The position numbers and the translations under genes are program-made. DNA of 5,605 nt, from the NCBI GenBank assembly GCA_030045935.1, contig JASIEN010000498.1, forward strand, positions 1 through 5,605, written 5' to 3'. The DNA comes from Candidatus Sulfotelmatobacter sp. GTDB lineage: Bacteria; Acidobacteriota; Terriglobia; Terriglobales; Acidobacteriaceae. Each line of letters begins with the position of its first letter. Position 1 is the stretch's first letter. Below are positions 5,443 to 5,605 of the stretch, piece after piece. The notes beneath the pieces are model-generated. The model saw only the letters and a program-made list of their open reading frames with translations. It had not been told where the DNA came from and searched no databases.

Positions 5443-5605
5443 ATGGCAAACCTGCAGGCAGAGACTCCATCAGCTCGACAGCGACATAACTGGCCGACCA
5501 CACTCGCCTCGCTCACCGTAGGTGCATTATTTTTCTCCCTCTGGTTCTGGCTCTTGCCGCAATGGCTTGATTTTAGTGTGGAGACCGCAGGCGCTGCGCG
5601 ATGGC
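5443..5605 (+). CDS. Integral membrane protein, N-terminal part; possibly isoprenylcysteine carboxyl methyltransferase-like
   Basis: Open frame that runs off the right edge after 54 codons, too short to have a stop. GGAGGAGGGG (5431-5440) is a very strong ribosome binding site two bases before the ATG by the closest match, with better-spaced alternatives inside the same purine run. The first 17 residues are polar (MANLQAETPSARQRHNW). They are followed by a hydrophobic segment of about 20 residues ending in FFSLWFWLLPQWL, and then DFSVETAGAARW. This layout (short polar start, first membrane helix, Pro-x-Trp-Leu, then Glu-Thr-Ala-Gly and Arg-Trp before the next helix) recalls bacterial isoprenylcysteine carboxyl methyltransferase-type proteins. 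The diagnostic methyltransferase residues would lie beyond the window, so the name is tentative. That it is a membrane protein gene is much surer. Confidence 0.55.
   Translation, partial: MANLQAETPSARQRHNWPTTLASLTVGALFFSLWFWLLPQWLDFSVETAGAARW

Overview
The window is a gene-dense, moderately GC-rich bacterial segment (GC in the high 50s by eye) with every convincing gene on the + strand. The protein styles (YtrA-type GntR regulator, slipin, ExbD-like protein, a PhaB/FabG-like reductase joined to a ketosynthase III) would fit an Acidobacteria-like soil bacterium. That assignment is an impression from gene content, not a proven placement. No RNA gene, insertion sequence, CRISPR array or phage gene is visible.

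Left block (about 1-3307), acyl-CoA chemistry. A small biotin carboxyl carrier protein, probably the last gene of a carboxylase operon lying to the left, is followed by a roughly 220-base gap. The gap holds a perfect CRP-like palindrome (TGTGA-N6-TCACA) and a possible -10 box. Then comes one very long reading frame with three parts: an N-terminal region of about 295 residues that I do not recognise, a complete ketoacyl synthase III domain with an intact Cys-His-Asn triad, and a complete PhaB/FabG-type short-chain reductase with an intact Ser-Tyr-Lys triad. The synthase-reductase junction looks like two former genes. A TAGTAG double stop sits one frame off just after the synthase domain, and a Shine-Dalgarno sequence plus ATG sit just before the reductase. 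The plausible joint chemistry is carboxylation to malonyl-CoA, condensation to a 3-ketoacyl thioester, and NADPH reduction to the 3-hydroxyacyl form.

Right block (about 3351-5605), membrane/envelope operon. A consensus-like promoter overlaps a near-perfect operator: 11-base inverted arms around a 6-base spacer, ending at the base before the start codon of a YtrA-type GntR repressor. The repressor is followed after 2 bases by a slipin (stomatin-type SPFH membrane protein). Next is an exported protein with two ExbD/TolR-like periplasmic domains but no membrane anchor, and then the start of an integral membrane protein that runs off the window and may be an isoprenylcysteine-methyltransferase-like enzyme. 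Tight spacing and strong ribosome binding sites suggest one autoregulated transcript.

The most unusual points are the three-part synthase/reductase protein with its fossil gene boundary, the tandem anchorless ExbD-like protein beside a slipin that lacks its usual NfeD partner nearby, and the operator abutting the repressor start codon.
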